Origin: an uncultured Collinsella sp.
Lineage (GTDB): Bacteria; Actinomycetota; Coriobacteriia; Coriobacteriales; Coriobacteriaceae
DNA: 5,550 nucleotides
Assembly: GCA_900545505.1 (NCBI GenBank)
Contig: UQZC01000107.1
Span: forward strand, 1 to 5,550
Reading direction: 5' to 3'
The notes beneath the pieces are model-generated. The model saw only the letters and a list, made by a program, of their open reading frames with translations. It made no database searches and was not told the DNA's origin. Made by a program: the position numbers and the translations under genes. Within the stretch, counting starts at the first letter, position 1; each line of letters starts with the position of its first letter. Shown here one piece after another: positions 1 to 5,550 of the stretch.

Positions 1-895
1 TGACGGCCTCGGTCACGTACTTCTTGAGCTGGCCGGAGCCGCCCATGCCGATCTCCTCGGCAATCTCGACCTCGGAGCGACCGGTGCAGATGGCGGCGGT
101 CGAAAGCAGGCCAGACACGCCGGGGCGGTTCTCGGGGTCGAACGTGATCATGCGCTCGGAGTCGGTCTGGCTCTTCTTGATGCGCTTGGCCGTCTCCTCG
201 GCGGTCATCGAAATATTGATGGCGTTGCCGTAGCTCTTGCTCATCTTGCGACCGTCCAGGCCCGGCAGCAGCGGGGTCTCGGACAGTAGAGCGTCGACCT
301 CGGGGAACACCTTGCCGTAGCGGTTGTTAAAGCGGCGCGCGATGGTGCGGGTAAGCTCGATGTGCGGTAGCTGGTCGCGACCGACGGGCACCACGTTGCC
401 CTTGCAGAACAGGATGTCGCAGGCCTGGTGTACCGGGTAGGTGAGCAGAAGACCGGTGAGCTCGTGGCCCGAGGCCTCCATCTCGGCCTTGACCGTGGGG
501 TTGCGCGCCAGCTCGGCCTCGGACACCAGCGACAGGAACGGCAGCATGAGCTGGTTGGCGGCGGGCACGGCGGAGTGCGCGTAGATCATGGTCTTGTCGG
601 GGTCGATACCGCAGGCAAGGTAGTCCATGACCATGTTGTACACGTTGTCCTGGATGTGTTCGGTCGTGTCGCGGTCAGTGATGACCTGGTAGTCGGCGAT
701 GAGCACGTTGGTCTTGGCGCCCATGTTCTGCAGTTCAACACGGCCCTTGAGGGTACCGAAGTAGTGGCCCAGGTGCAGACGGCCGGTGGGGCGATCACCG
801 GTGAGCATGGTGAACTTCTCGGGCGTATTGGCCAGGCCCTCGCGAATGGCGTTGCTCTTTTGCAGCGCGACTTCGTAGCTGTTCTCGTTTGGCAT
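1..895 (-). CDS. trpS: Tryptophanyl-tRNA synthetase (3' end outside window)
   Basis: Class I aminoacyl-tRNA synthetase that charges tRNA-Trp with tryptophan using ATP in the cytoplasm. The visible 298 residues cover most of the protein (the family is usually about 330-350); the C-terminus lies beyond base 1. Seen directly: an N-terminal Rossmann segment with TGDRPTGRLHLGHY at residues 32-45, where H41-L-G-H44 is the HIGH motif, and KMSKS at 217-221, the second ATP-binding signature. PVGRDQLPHIELTR before KMSKS and the MGGSGQLK stretch near the visible end are also typical of bacterial TrpRS. The ATG at 893-895 is supported by an AGGAG ribosome-binding site (bases 901-905 on the plus strand) five bases upstream. 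It lies 159 bases downstream of the tagO-like gene on the same strand, so it may be co-transcribed or use its own promoter. I see no T-box motif in the leader. TyrRS is the only serious alternative, and the motif context favours TrpRS. Confidence 0.95.
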   Translation of the reverse strand, partial: MPNENSYEVALQKSNAIREGLANTPEKFTMLTGDRPTGRLHLGHYFGTLKGRVELQNMGAKTNVLIADYQVITDRDTTEHIQDNVYNMVMDYLACGIDPDKTMIYAHSAVPAANQLMLPFLSLVSEAELARNPTVKAEMEASGHELTGLLLTYPVHQACDILFCKGNVVPVGRDQLPHIELTRTIARRFNNRYGKVFPEVDALLSETPLLPGLDGRKMSKSYGNAINISMTAEETAKRIKKSQTDSERMITFDPENRPGVSGLLSTAAICTGRSEVEIAEEIGMGGSGQLKKYVTEAV

Positions 896-1054
896 GATTG
901 CTCCTAACGTATGTTCGCAGGTTTTGATGATAGCGTGTTTATTGAGAGGGGTGGGCGTGAGTGGGTGAGGGACTGCCAGGGGCCGGCTTTCAAGTCCGCC
1001 GCGGCGTTCGCGCGAACGGCTGCCAACGCCTTGGCACATCCTCGGCAGCTTGCC
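896..1054 (-). other. Gap between tagO and trpS with hairpins and candidate -10
   Basis: Non-coding leader of trpS. Reading the minus strand, 6-base arms at 1031-1036 and 1021-1026 form a perfect stem with a 4-base loop (TGCCAA/TTGGCA). An earlier segment at 1042-1048 (CTGCCGA) could instead pair with 1020-1026 over 7 bp with one G-U. A perfect 14-base palindrome, CGTTCGCGCGAACG, follows at 1005-1018. No T-run follows these stems, so they are not a standard intrinsic terminator. TATCAT (927-932) matches the -10 consensus at 5 of 6 bases but has no good -35, so a separate trpS promoter is only possible. Confidence 0.35.
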
Positions 1055-2254
1055 CTAGAGCTTGTGGTGGCGCTCTTCTTTGCGCTCCTCGGCTGCCTGC
1101 TCCTCCTGCTTAAAAGCGGGGTCGTCGGGGGTGACCAGCTCGTCCTCGTGCGTGCGCTTGTTGTAATGGTGGCGCAGCACGGGTTCAAACAGGTGCAGGT
1201 GCTTGGCGAAGGCAGCCGAGCCAATGGCGAGCACGGTATAGATGAGCACGCGCATGGGCACCTCGACCTGGTTAATCGCGGCGGCGCCGGCCGAAAGCAT
1301 GATGCACCAGGCATAGATGAGCAGCACGGCCTGTTTTTGGTTGTAGCCTTCTTGGATCAGGCGGTGGTGGATGTGGCCCTTGTCGGCCTGCCCGATGCTA
1401 ATGTGGGCGCGCTTGCGGCGCACAATGGCGCTAAACGTGTCGATGATGGGCACGCCGGCAACGATGAGCGGGATGATAAGCGAGGTGAGTGCGGCGGTGC
1501 GGCTCACGTTGAGCAGCGAGATGGAGCCCAGCGCAAAGCCCAGAAGCAGCGACCCCGAGTCGCCCAAGAAGATGCTTGCGGGGTTGAAGTTGTAGCGCAA
1601 AAAGGCCAGACAGGCGCCAAAGAGCGCAATGGAGAGCGCGGCGGCGTCGATGCGGCCCGAGAGAACGGCCATCGAAAACATGGTGAACGACGCGATGCCG
1701 CAGATGCCCGTGGCCAAGCCGTCGAGGCCGTCGATGAGGTTAATGATGTTGGTGAATGCCACCAGATAGATCACGGTGATGGGGTAGGCGAGCCATCCGA
1801 GCATGATCTCGCCGGGGGCAAACGGGTTGACGATGACGCCGATTTTTAGGCCGCCGATACAGGCGATAAGCGCGGCGAGGACTTGTCCGGCCAGCTTTTG
1901 CTTGGGCGTGAGCTGGAAGACGTCGTCGATAGCGCCGGTCGCAAAGATGACGGTAAAGGAGAGCGCCAGCATGGGATAGCTAATGTGAAGGCGCGGGTGC
2001 GGCACCAGGACGGGTGGCCAGCCTAGGTACCAGGTGCCTAGGATTTGCACAATGCAGGCAACGACCAGGCCCAAAAACACCGCCGCTCCGCCCAAACGTG
2101 GGATGGGCTTGGTGTTGATGCGGCGCTTAGAAGGATAGTCGACGGCATCGAGCTTAATTGCCAAGCGCTTGACCAGGGGCACCGCGAGGAAGGTCGTGAT
2201 AAAGGCCGCCGCTGCCACGCATAGGTACGGTATGTAGCTCGGGGATGAAGCCAT
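1055..2254 (-). CDS. tagO: Polyprenyl-phosphate GlcNAc-1-phosphate transferase, TagO/WecA type
   Basis: Integral membrane enzyme of the MraY/WecA family. It moves a sugar-1-phosphate, usually GlcNAc-1-P, from the UDP-sugar to undecaprenyl phosphate on the inner membrane face, the first step for wall teichoic acid or other cell-surface polysaccharide. The 399-residue protein has about ten or eleven hydrophobic segments. Family motifs, numbered from the chosen ATG: a PxPRLGG loop after the first membrane segment, GAIDD with the paired Asp at 110-111, NIINLIDGLDGLA at 169-181, LGDSGS at 230-235 and HIHHRL at 294-299. The HxHH motif places it with WecA/TagO rather than MraY. The last ~35 residues form a charged, Glu/Lys/His-rich cytoplasmic tail. 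The ATG at 2254 is chosen because it puts a short N-terminus before the first membrane helix. A TTG six codons upstream is possible; neither start has a strong ribosome-binding site. Substrate and final polymer cannot be read from the sequence, so the symbol is by family only. Confidence 0.88.
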   Translation of the reverse strand: MASSPSYIPYLCVAAAAFITTFLAVPLVKRLAIKLDAVDYPSKRRINTKPIPRLGGAAVFLGLVVACIVQILGTWYLGWPPVLVPHPRLHISYPMLALSFTVIFATGAIDDVFQLTPKQKLAGQVLAALIACIGGLKIGVIVNPFAPGEIMLGWLAYPITVIYLVAFTNIINLIDGLDGLATGICGIASFTMFSMAVLSGRIDAAALSIALFGACLAFLRYNFNPASIFLGDSGSLLLGFALGSISLLNVSRTAALTSLIIPLIVAGVPIIDTFSAIVRRKRAHISIGQADKGHIHHRLIQEGYNQKQAVLLIYAWCIMLSAGAAAINQVEVPMRVLIYTVLAIGSAAFAKHLHLFEPVLRHHYNKRTHEDELVTPDDPAFKQEEQAAEERKEERHHKL

Positions 2255-2325
2255 GAATCTAAAAACCGCCAAGCGTCGAAGGAAAAGGTCAGAAGAACGC
2301 CATGCGCAAAGGGCATAGCCGAACC

Positions 2326-2361
2326 ATAATACTCGACCAAGGGGGGTGCATGGAATTGCAC
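2326..2361 (-). promoter_or_regulatory. Candidate tagO promoter with inverted repeat
   Basis: TATTAT (2326-2331 on the minus strand) resembles a -10 box about 70 bases upstream of the tagO ATG. No recognisable -35 lies 16-18 bases upstream. In that place is a small inverted repeat, GTGCA-6-TGCAC (2346-2361), which could be an activator or repressor site or chance. Promoter assignment is inference. Confidence 0.3.
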
Positions 2362-2459
2362 GCAGCGATAATCACGCGCTTACCAGATATTGGGATGTTG
2401 TCGATGGCTTGTCGGGATGCCGGCGGGGATCCATATGGACTGTAATGGTGATTTTCGGC

Positions 2460-2480
2460 AAAAGAAAACCACCCCCCACG
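2460..2480 (-). terminator. 3' arm and T-rich tail of the 6S-like RNA
   Basis: On the minus strand the G-rich 3' arm of the closing stem (2469-2480) is followed at once by TTTTCTTTT (2468-2460). A GC-rich stem plus a U-rich tail fits intrinsic termination. The pairing partner (2616-2627) is far away, so the closing stem of the RNA itself would have to act as the terminator hairpin. Confidence 0.5.
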
Positions 2481-2630
2481 TTACGAAAATGAACCCACCT
2501 AAAACAGGTGGGTGCCCTCATCGACTGTTCCAGCGTCCTTAACAACGAAGGATACCTGTACTAGGTACGACTGTGTGGGCTCCCTAAATAAACGCGACGG
2601 TTCACCCAGTTGCTTCGCGGGGGGCGGAAT
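2465..2630 (-). ncRNA. ssrS: Structured small RNA, probable 6S RNA (SsrS)
   Basis: 6S RNA binds housekeeping RNA polymerase by mimicking an open promoter and restrains transcription in stationary phase. Seen directly: bases 2616-2627 and 2469-2480 pair over 12 bp with two G-U wobbles, joining the two RNA ends. Inside is an unpaired 5' stretch. Opposite it in the 3' half is an 8-bp hairpin with a 5-base loop (ACCCACCT/AGGTGGGT, 2493-2513). An apical arm is closed by GCCC/GGGC (2577-2580 with 2514-2517) and capped by TCCTT/AAGGA with a 7-base loop (2536-2552). Closing stem, central bubble with a 3'-side hairpin, long apical arm and ~165-nt length fit 6S RNA. The GCACCCACCT...AGGTGGGTTCA segment also resembles Gram-positive 6S RNAs as I recall them. 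Ends are estimated from the -10 box and the T-rich tail. A leader RNA of tagO is the alternative. Confidence 0.68.
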
Positions 2631-2636
2631 ACCTAC

Positions 2637-2665
2637 ATCATAAAGCGGCACTTTATCGATTCCAG
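2637..2665 (-). promoter_or_regulatory. Promoter of the 6S-like RNA
   Basis: On the minus strand TATGAT (2637-2642) matches the -10 consensus at 5 of 6 bases and ends seven bases before A2630, the expected first base of the RNA. CTGGAA (2660-2665) lies 17 bases upstream as a poor -35 (3 of 6). The -10 agrees well with the RNA boundary deduced from the closing stem. Confidence 0.5.
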
Positions 2666-2667
2666 TC

Positions 2668-2696
2668 TTGACATTACAAAAATCGTGTCGGACGAT
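2668..2696 (+). promoter_or_regulatory. Promoter of the radical SAM gene
   Basis: A perfect TTGACA (2668-2673) is followed after 17 bases by GACGAT (2691-2696, 3 of 6 to TATAAT). Transcription would begin near 2703, leaving a leader of about 77 bases that contains the 10-base palindrome GGCTCGAGCC (2709-2718). The box lies directly beside the outward-facing promoter of the 6S-like RNA. Confidence 0.5.
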
Positions 2697-2779
2697 TACG
2701 GCGCCTTGGGCTCGAGCCGTCTGTGGGGTTGATCCCTTTACGTTTGAGCTGCTGAATCGTTGTTTTGGAGCATGGTTTT

Positions 2780-3712
2780 ATGCCGACGTCGTTGACCGAA
2801 CTTTTTTCGCCCGCCTGCCATTTGTGTCCGCGCCGTTGCGGTGCGGCGCGCGATGAGGGCGCGCACGGCGTCTGCGGTGCTAACGACACGCTCAAGGTGG
2901 CCCGCGCCGCGCTTCATATGTGGGAGGAACCGCCTATCTCGGGCGAGGCCGGTTCGGGCACGATCTTCTTTAGCGGCTGTTCGCTCAAATGTATCTACTG
3001 TCAGAACCACGAGATCTCGACCGGCAATTTTGGCCTTGAGATTTCGCCTGAGCGCCTGGTCGAGATTATGCTGGAATTGCAGGACCAGGGTGCTAACAAC
3101 ATCAATTTGGTGACGGCGACGCACTATGCACACCTGTTGCCTGCCGCGATTGCCGCGGCACGGACGCGCGGGCTGGTCATCCCAATCGTCTACAACACGA
3201 GCGGTTACGAGCGCGCGAGTGCCGTGGCGGCGCTGGGCGACCTGGTCGATGTGTGGCTTACCGACTTTAAATATGCCGATGCCGGGCTTGCGCAGTCGCT
3301 TTCTCATATCAAGGACTACCCGCGCGTGGCCGTGTCGGGTCTGGCCCAGATGGCGCGCGATCGCCGCGGGGGAGAGTTGGTGGATGACGGCGGGCTCATG
3401 AAGCGCGGCATCATCGTGCGCCACCTGGTGCTGCCGGGGCATGCGGATGACTCGTGCCGCGTGCTAGACCTGGTGTGGCAGACGGTGGGCGACGTGCCGA
3501 TCTCGGTCATGAACCAGTACACGCCCAATGCGCTCATGCGCGAGCAGGGCGGCGAGTTGGCGCGCGCTGTGACGCGCGAGGAGTACGAGCAGGTGCTCGA
3601 CCATGCCGACGACCTGGGCTTTACGACAATGTTCTGGCAAGAGGGCGGCGCGGTAGACGAGAGCTTCACCCCGGCCTTCGACACCACCGGTGTTCTTACC
3701 AGCGCAAAGTAG
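2780..3712 (+). CDS. Radical SAM protein, PflX-like (COG1313)
   Basis: A 310-residue radical SAM protein related to the activating enzyme of pyruvate formate-lyase. The core motif CSLKCIYC has C67, C71 and C74, which would hold the [4Fe-4S] cluster that cleaves S-adenosylmethionine; the preceding FFSGC and following QNHEIS fit the COG1313 (PflX) group. An N-terminal CHLCPRRCG...GVCG block adds four cysteines (C13, C16, C20, C32) and could bind a second metal or cluster. Further family-like stretches are NINLVTATHY, YNTSGYE and VDVWLTDFKY. The ATG at 2780 is preceded by GGAG (2767-2770) nine bases upstream; the TTG at 2765 overlaps that site and is less likely. It appears to be a one-gene unit with its own promoter. 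The substrate of this family is uncertain, and no glycyl radical enzyme is visible here, so a partner cannot be named. Confidence 0.9.
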   Translation: MPTSLTELFSPACHLCPRRCGAARDEGAHGVCGANDTLKVARAALHMWEEPPISGEAGSGTIFFSGCSLKCIYCQNHEISTGNFGLEISPERLVEIMLELQDQGANNINLVTATHYAHLLPAAIAAARTRGLVIPIVYNTSGYERASAVAALGDLVDVWLTDFKYADAGLAQSLSHIKDYPRVAVSGLAQMARDRRGGELVDDGGLMKRGIIVRHLVLPGHADDSCRVLDLVWQTVGDVPISVMNQYTPNALMREQGGELARAVTREEYEQVLDHADDLGFTTMFWQEGGAVDESFTPAFDTTGVLTSAK

Positions 3713-3720
3713 TGCGTTCG

Positions 3721-3759
3721 TCGATGATTTTTCTGGGACGGGGATTAAAAAATCATCGA
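3721..3759. repeat. Long AT-rich inverted repeat with G-rich loop
   Basis: Perfect 12-base arms, TCGATGATTTTT (3721-3732) and AAAAATCATCGA (3748-3759), flank a 15-base loop containing GGG and GGGG. It begins eight bases after the stop of the radical SAM gene. No T-run follows the second arm, so it is not a classical intrinsic terminator. It could protect the mRNA 3' end, end transcription weakly in both directions, or be a copy of a dispersed intergenic repeat. The structure is certain; the role is not. Confidence 0.7.
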
Positions 3760-3822
3760 GAGGATCGCCTGTTCGAAAAGTTGCCAAAATAGTCGCGCTC
3801 CAAAAAGACTGGTTATTGGGCG

Positions 3823-3850
3823 TTGACAGTTGGCGAGCCGTAGGTAAAAT
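3823..3850 (+). promoter_or_regulatory. Promoter of tRNA-Ala
   Basis: TTGACA (3823-3828, perfect) and TAAAAT (3845-3850, 5 of 6) are separated by 16 bases. The predicted start near 3857 gives a leader of only about seven bases before the tRNA. It is the best promoter match in the window, as expected for a stable-RNA gene. Confidence 0.85.
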
Positions 3851-3863
3851 ATCGACTTGTCCT

Positions 3864-3936
3864 GGGGACGTAGCTCAGTTGGGAGAGCGCTGCCGTCGCA
3901 TGGCAGAGGCCGAGGGTTCGACTCCCTTCGTCTCCA
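3864..3936 (+). tRNA. tRNA-Ala, anticodon CGC
   Basis: A complete 73-base cloverleaf. The acceptor stem GGGGACG/CGTCTCC contains G3-U70, the alanine identity pair, with discriminator A3936. The D arm is GCTC-AGTTGGGA-GAGC. The anticodon arm is CTGCC-GTCGCAT-GGCAG with anticodon CGC at 3897-3899, reading GCG codons. The T arm is GAGGG-TTCGACT-CCCTT. The next bases are CCC, so the 3' CCA is not fully encoded and must be completed by CCA-adding enzyme. Positions 32 and 38 of the anticodon loop are G and U. Confidence 0.97.
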
Positions 3937-3950
3937 CCCTTGGATTTGAT

Positions 3951-3982
3951 AAGCCGCTGACATTGTGTCGGCGGCTTTTTTT
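3951..3982 (+). terminator. Intrinsic terminator after tRNA-Ala
   Basis: A 12-bp stem (AAGCCGCTGACA, 3951-3962, with 3966-3977) has one G-U pair and a 3-base loop. It is followed by a run of seven T (3976-3982, the first two within the stem). It sits 14 bases after the tRNA and ends 18 bases before the ATG of the next gene. Confidence 0.93.
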
Positions 3983-4000
3983 AAAAGAAAGGGCTGCACC

Positions 4001-4459
4001 ATGGCCGAGCTTGAGTCCCAACCATTGTCCGACGAGGAGCGCGCTGAGTTGGAAGAGCTCCGCGCTGAGAAGGCCCGCCGCGAGGCTCGGGAAGAGGCCC
4101 GTCGCGAGCGTGAGGAGCTGGCTGCCCTGCGTGCCGAGCGTGCGAAGGCCGAGGAGGTTGCCTCGAACGCCGCATCCGAGCGCAAGCCCGCGCCCGCACC
4201 CAAGCCCGCTGCAGCGAAGCCTGCACCTGCCGCGCCCAAACCTCAGCCTAAAAAGGCCGCTCGTCCCAAGTCCGTCGAGCCCAAACCGAGCCGTGACGAG
4301 ATGACCTTTGCCCAGCGCATGGTCACCTCCAAGGAGCCTACGGGCGAGAACGAGATCCCCGGCATGGCTCCGGCTCAAAAAATCATCATCGTGCTCGCCC
4401 TCATCGCGTTTATCGTCTTTATGGTTTATACGATCACGGGCAGCATGGGCCTGCACTAA
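4001..4459 (+). CDS. Small coiled-coil protein with C-terminal membrane anchor
   Basis: I do not recognise this 152-residue protein. It has three visible parts. Residues 10-61 are very rich in Glu, Arg and Ala with heptad-like spacing and should form a long charged helix or coiled coil. Residues 62-98 are a low-complexity Ala-Pro-Lys linker with repeated KPAP/PKP units. Residues 127-146 are a single hydrophobic segment of Ile, Val, Leu and Phe followed by only six residues, giving a tail-anchored layout with the bulk probably cytoplasmic. There is no signal peptide. The ATG at 4001 has a modest AAAGGG site (3988-3993) seven bases upstream. The in-frame GTG at 3965 lies in the terminator hairpin and is rejected. 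pncB follows 82 bases downstream with no clear terminator between, so the two may be co-transcribed. A scaffold or membrane-tethering role is speculation. Confidence 0.85.
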   Translation: MAELESQPLSDEERAELEELRAEKARREAREEARREREELAALRAERAKAEEVASNAASERKPAPAPKPAAAKPAPAAPKPQPKKAARPKSVEPKPSRDEMTFAQRMVTSKEPTGENEIPGMAPAQKIIIVLALIAFIVFMVYTITGSMGLH

Positions 4460-4541
4460 CCTGTTCGCGCCGGGCTCTATGCCCGCACGTCCGCCTCGCC
4501 CAACCCTCAACCTCTGCACCACACATCCGAAAGGTCGCCCC

Positions 4542-5550
4542 ATGGCTTTGACCGATATCTCTCATCCCACCGACATCGCAATGCTCACCGATCTGTACGA
4601 ACTCACTATGGCCCAGGGCCTGTGGGAGAGCGGCAAGGCCAATGAGCAGGGTTGTTTTACCGCGTTTTACCGCGACCATCCCTTTGGCAGCGCCTATGCT
4701 GTCATGTGCGGCACCGCCGAGCTGCCCGAGCTAGTCGAGAATCTGCGCTTTACGCCCGAGGATATCGACTACCTCGCCTCGCTCCAGGCCCCGGCCGGCG
4801 GCGCGATGTTCAAGTCCGCATTCCTCGACTACCTGCGCGATTTTCGTGCGCATGTAAATATCGACGCCGTCCCCGAGGGCGAGCTCGTCTTTCCACGCGA
4901 GCCCATGGTGCGCGTCACCGGTCCTGCGCTCGAGTGCCAGCTGCTTGAGACGGCGCTGCTCAACATCGTCGGGTTCCAGACACTTGTCGCCACCAAGACG
5001 GCGCGAGTGGTGCTGGCGGCGGACGGCCGTCCCGTGGCCGAGTTTGGCCTGCGCCGAGCCCAGGGTCCCGATAGCGGCCTGGCCGTTGCGCGCGCGAGCT
5101 ACGTCGCCGGCTGCTCCTCTACGTCCAATGTGCTCGCCGGCCGCCGCTACGGTATTCCCGTCTTTGGCACGCATGCGCACAGCTGGGTGATGAGCTTCGA
5201 TTCCGAGCTCGAGGCCTTCCGCGCCTTTGCCAAGTCGAGCCCCAAGAACTGCACGCTGCTCATCGACACCTACGATGTGCGCGAGGGCTGCGAGCATGCC
5301 ATTACGGTTGCCAAGGAGATGGAGGCGGCGGGCGAGCGCCTGTCGGCTATTCGCATTGACTCGGGCGACCTCGCCAAGCTCTCCAAGTATGTCCGCGGTC
5401 GTTTCGATGCCGAGGGCCTGCCCTATGTGGGGATCTCGGTTTCCAACGATCTTGACGAGTACACGATTCAGTCGCTGCTCGAACAGGGCGCGCCCATCGA
5501 CAGCTTTGGCGTGGGTACCAAGCTTGCGACCTGCTATGACCAGCCGGCGC
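4542..5550 (+). CDS. pncB: Nicotinate phosphoribosyltransferase (3' end outside window)
   Basis: First enzyme of the Preiss-Handler NAD-salvage route: it joins nicotinate and PRPP to give nicotinate mononucleotide, with ATP hydrolysis driving the reaction, in the cytoplasm. 336 residues are visible; Gram-positive-type members are about 470-490 residues, so roughly the last third is missing. Motifs seen: TDLYELTMAQ at 16-25, EFGLRRAQGPDSGL from 167, GTHAHSWVMSF with H211 and H213 (H213, in the A-H-S part, is the expected phosphohistidine), LLIDTYD ending at D245, IRIDSGDL at 270-277 and FGVGTKL at 322-328. These cover the substrate and phosphate-binding loops, and all look intact. The ATG at 4542 is preceded by GAAAGG seven bases upstream. 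The start and TDLYELTM spacing match the family. It may be transcribed together with the small membrane protein gene upstream. Confidence 0.95.
   Translation, partial: MALTDISHPTDIAMLTDLYELTMAQGLWESGKANEQGCFTAFYRDHPFGSAYAVMCGTAELPELVENLRFTPEDIDYLASLQAPAGGAMFKSAFLDYLRDFRAHVNIDAVPEGELVFPREPMVRVTGPALECQLLETALLNIVGFQTLVATKTARVVLAADGRPVAEFGLRRAQGPDSGLAVARASYVAGCSSTSNVLAGRRYGIPVFGTHAHSWVMSFDSELEAFRAFAKSSPKNCTLLIDTYDVREGCEHAITVAKEMEAAGERLSAIRIDSGDLAKLSKYVRGRFDAEGLPYVGISVSNDLDEYTIQSLLEQGAPIDSFGVGTKLATCYDQPA

Noticed and set aside
896..1054. T-box riboswitch ahead of trpS
   Set aside because: The conserved T-box sequence and specifier arm are not visible, and the 159-base gap has no terminator/antiterminator pair with a T-run.
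911..1849. Long plus-strand reading frame opposite tagO
   Set aside because: It lies antisense to a gene with full family motifs, has low-complexity His/Asp/Gly-rich content typical of a shadow frame in GC-rich DNA, and lacks a recognisable domain.
2668..2856. Short plus-strand reading frame upstream of and overlapping the radical SAM start
   Set aside because: It begins inside the promoter -35, has no ribosome-binding site and overlaps the better-supported gene in another frame.
2738..3442. Minus-strand reading frame of 234 codons opposite the radical SAM gene
   Set aside because: Antisense shadow; composition rich in Arg/His/Gln with no motif, while the plus strand carries the intact CxxxCxxC protein.
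3965..4000. Upstream GTG start for the small membrane protein
   Set aside because: The GTG lies in the 3' arm of the tRNA terminator hairpin; the ATG at 4001 has a usable ribosome-binding site.
4471..4485. Hairpin CGGGC-5-GCCCG between the small membrane protein gene and pncB
   Set aside because: Only 5 bp with no T-run after it, so it is not a credible terminator.
3875..4543. Minus-strand reading frame covering the tRNA and the small membrane protein gene
   Set aside because: It runs through the antisense of a tRNA and terminator and has no ribosome-binding site or domain.
4731..5297. Minus-strand reading frame opposite pncB
   Set aside because: Antisense shadow of a well-matched nicotinate phosphoribosyltransferase.
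1..5550. CRISPR array, insertion sequence, integration site or defence system
   Set aside because: No regularly spaced repeats, transposase or integrase motifs, or nuclease/toxin genes are visible; the tRNA 3' end is not duplicated in the window.

Overview
The window looks like a chromosomal housekeeping segment of a GC-rich, Gram-positive-type bacterium. Codons end strongly in G/C, the wall-polymer enzyme is of the TagO/WecA type, and the tRNA gene does not encode a full CCA end. The overall style resembles Coriobacteriia such as Collinsella. That placement is inference from recall, not a search result.

Left part, minus strand (1-2254): tryptophanyl-tRNA synthetase (trpS), running off the left edge at its 3' end, preceded by a polyprenyl-phosphate GlcNAc-1-phosphate transferase of the TagO/WecA family. 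The 159-base gap between them holds hairpins that could form alternatively, a 14-base palindrome and a weak candidate -10 box.

Middle (2255-2779): a 525-base region without a protein gene. Its main content is a structured minus-strand RNA at about 2465-2630. It has its own -10 box, a 12-bp closing stem that joins its two ends, an 8-bp hairpin, a long apical arm and a T-rich tail. The architecture fits 6S RNA (SsrS), the regulator of RNA polymerase. A TTGACA promoter points the opposite way from beside it, toward the next gene.

Right part, plus strand (2780-5550): a PflX-like (COG1313) radical SAM protein. Next come an AT-stemmed inverted repeat, a tRNA-Ala(CGC) with a near-consensus promoter and a strong intrinsic terminator, and a small membrane-anchored coiled-coil protein of unknown function. 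The window ends inside nicotinate phosphoribosyltransferase (pncB), an NAD-salvage enzyme.

The genes do not form one pathway. They are several short transcription units: tagO with or without trpS; the 6S-like RNA; the radical SAM gene; the tRNA; and the small membrane protein with pncB. The least explained items are the 6S-like RNA, the inverted repeat at 3721-3759 and the small membrane protein. I see no mobile element, CRISPR array or defence system.
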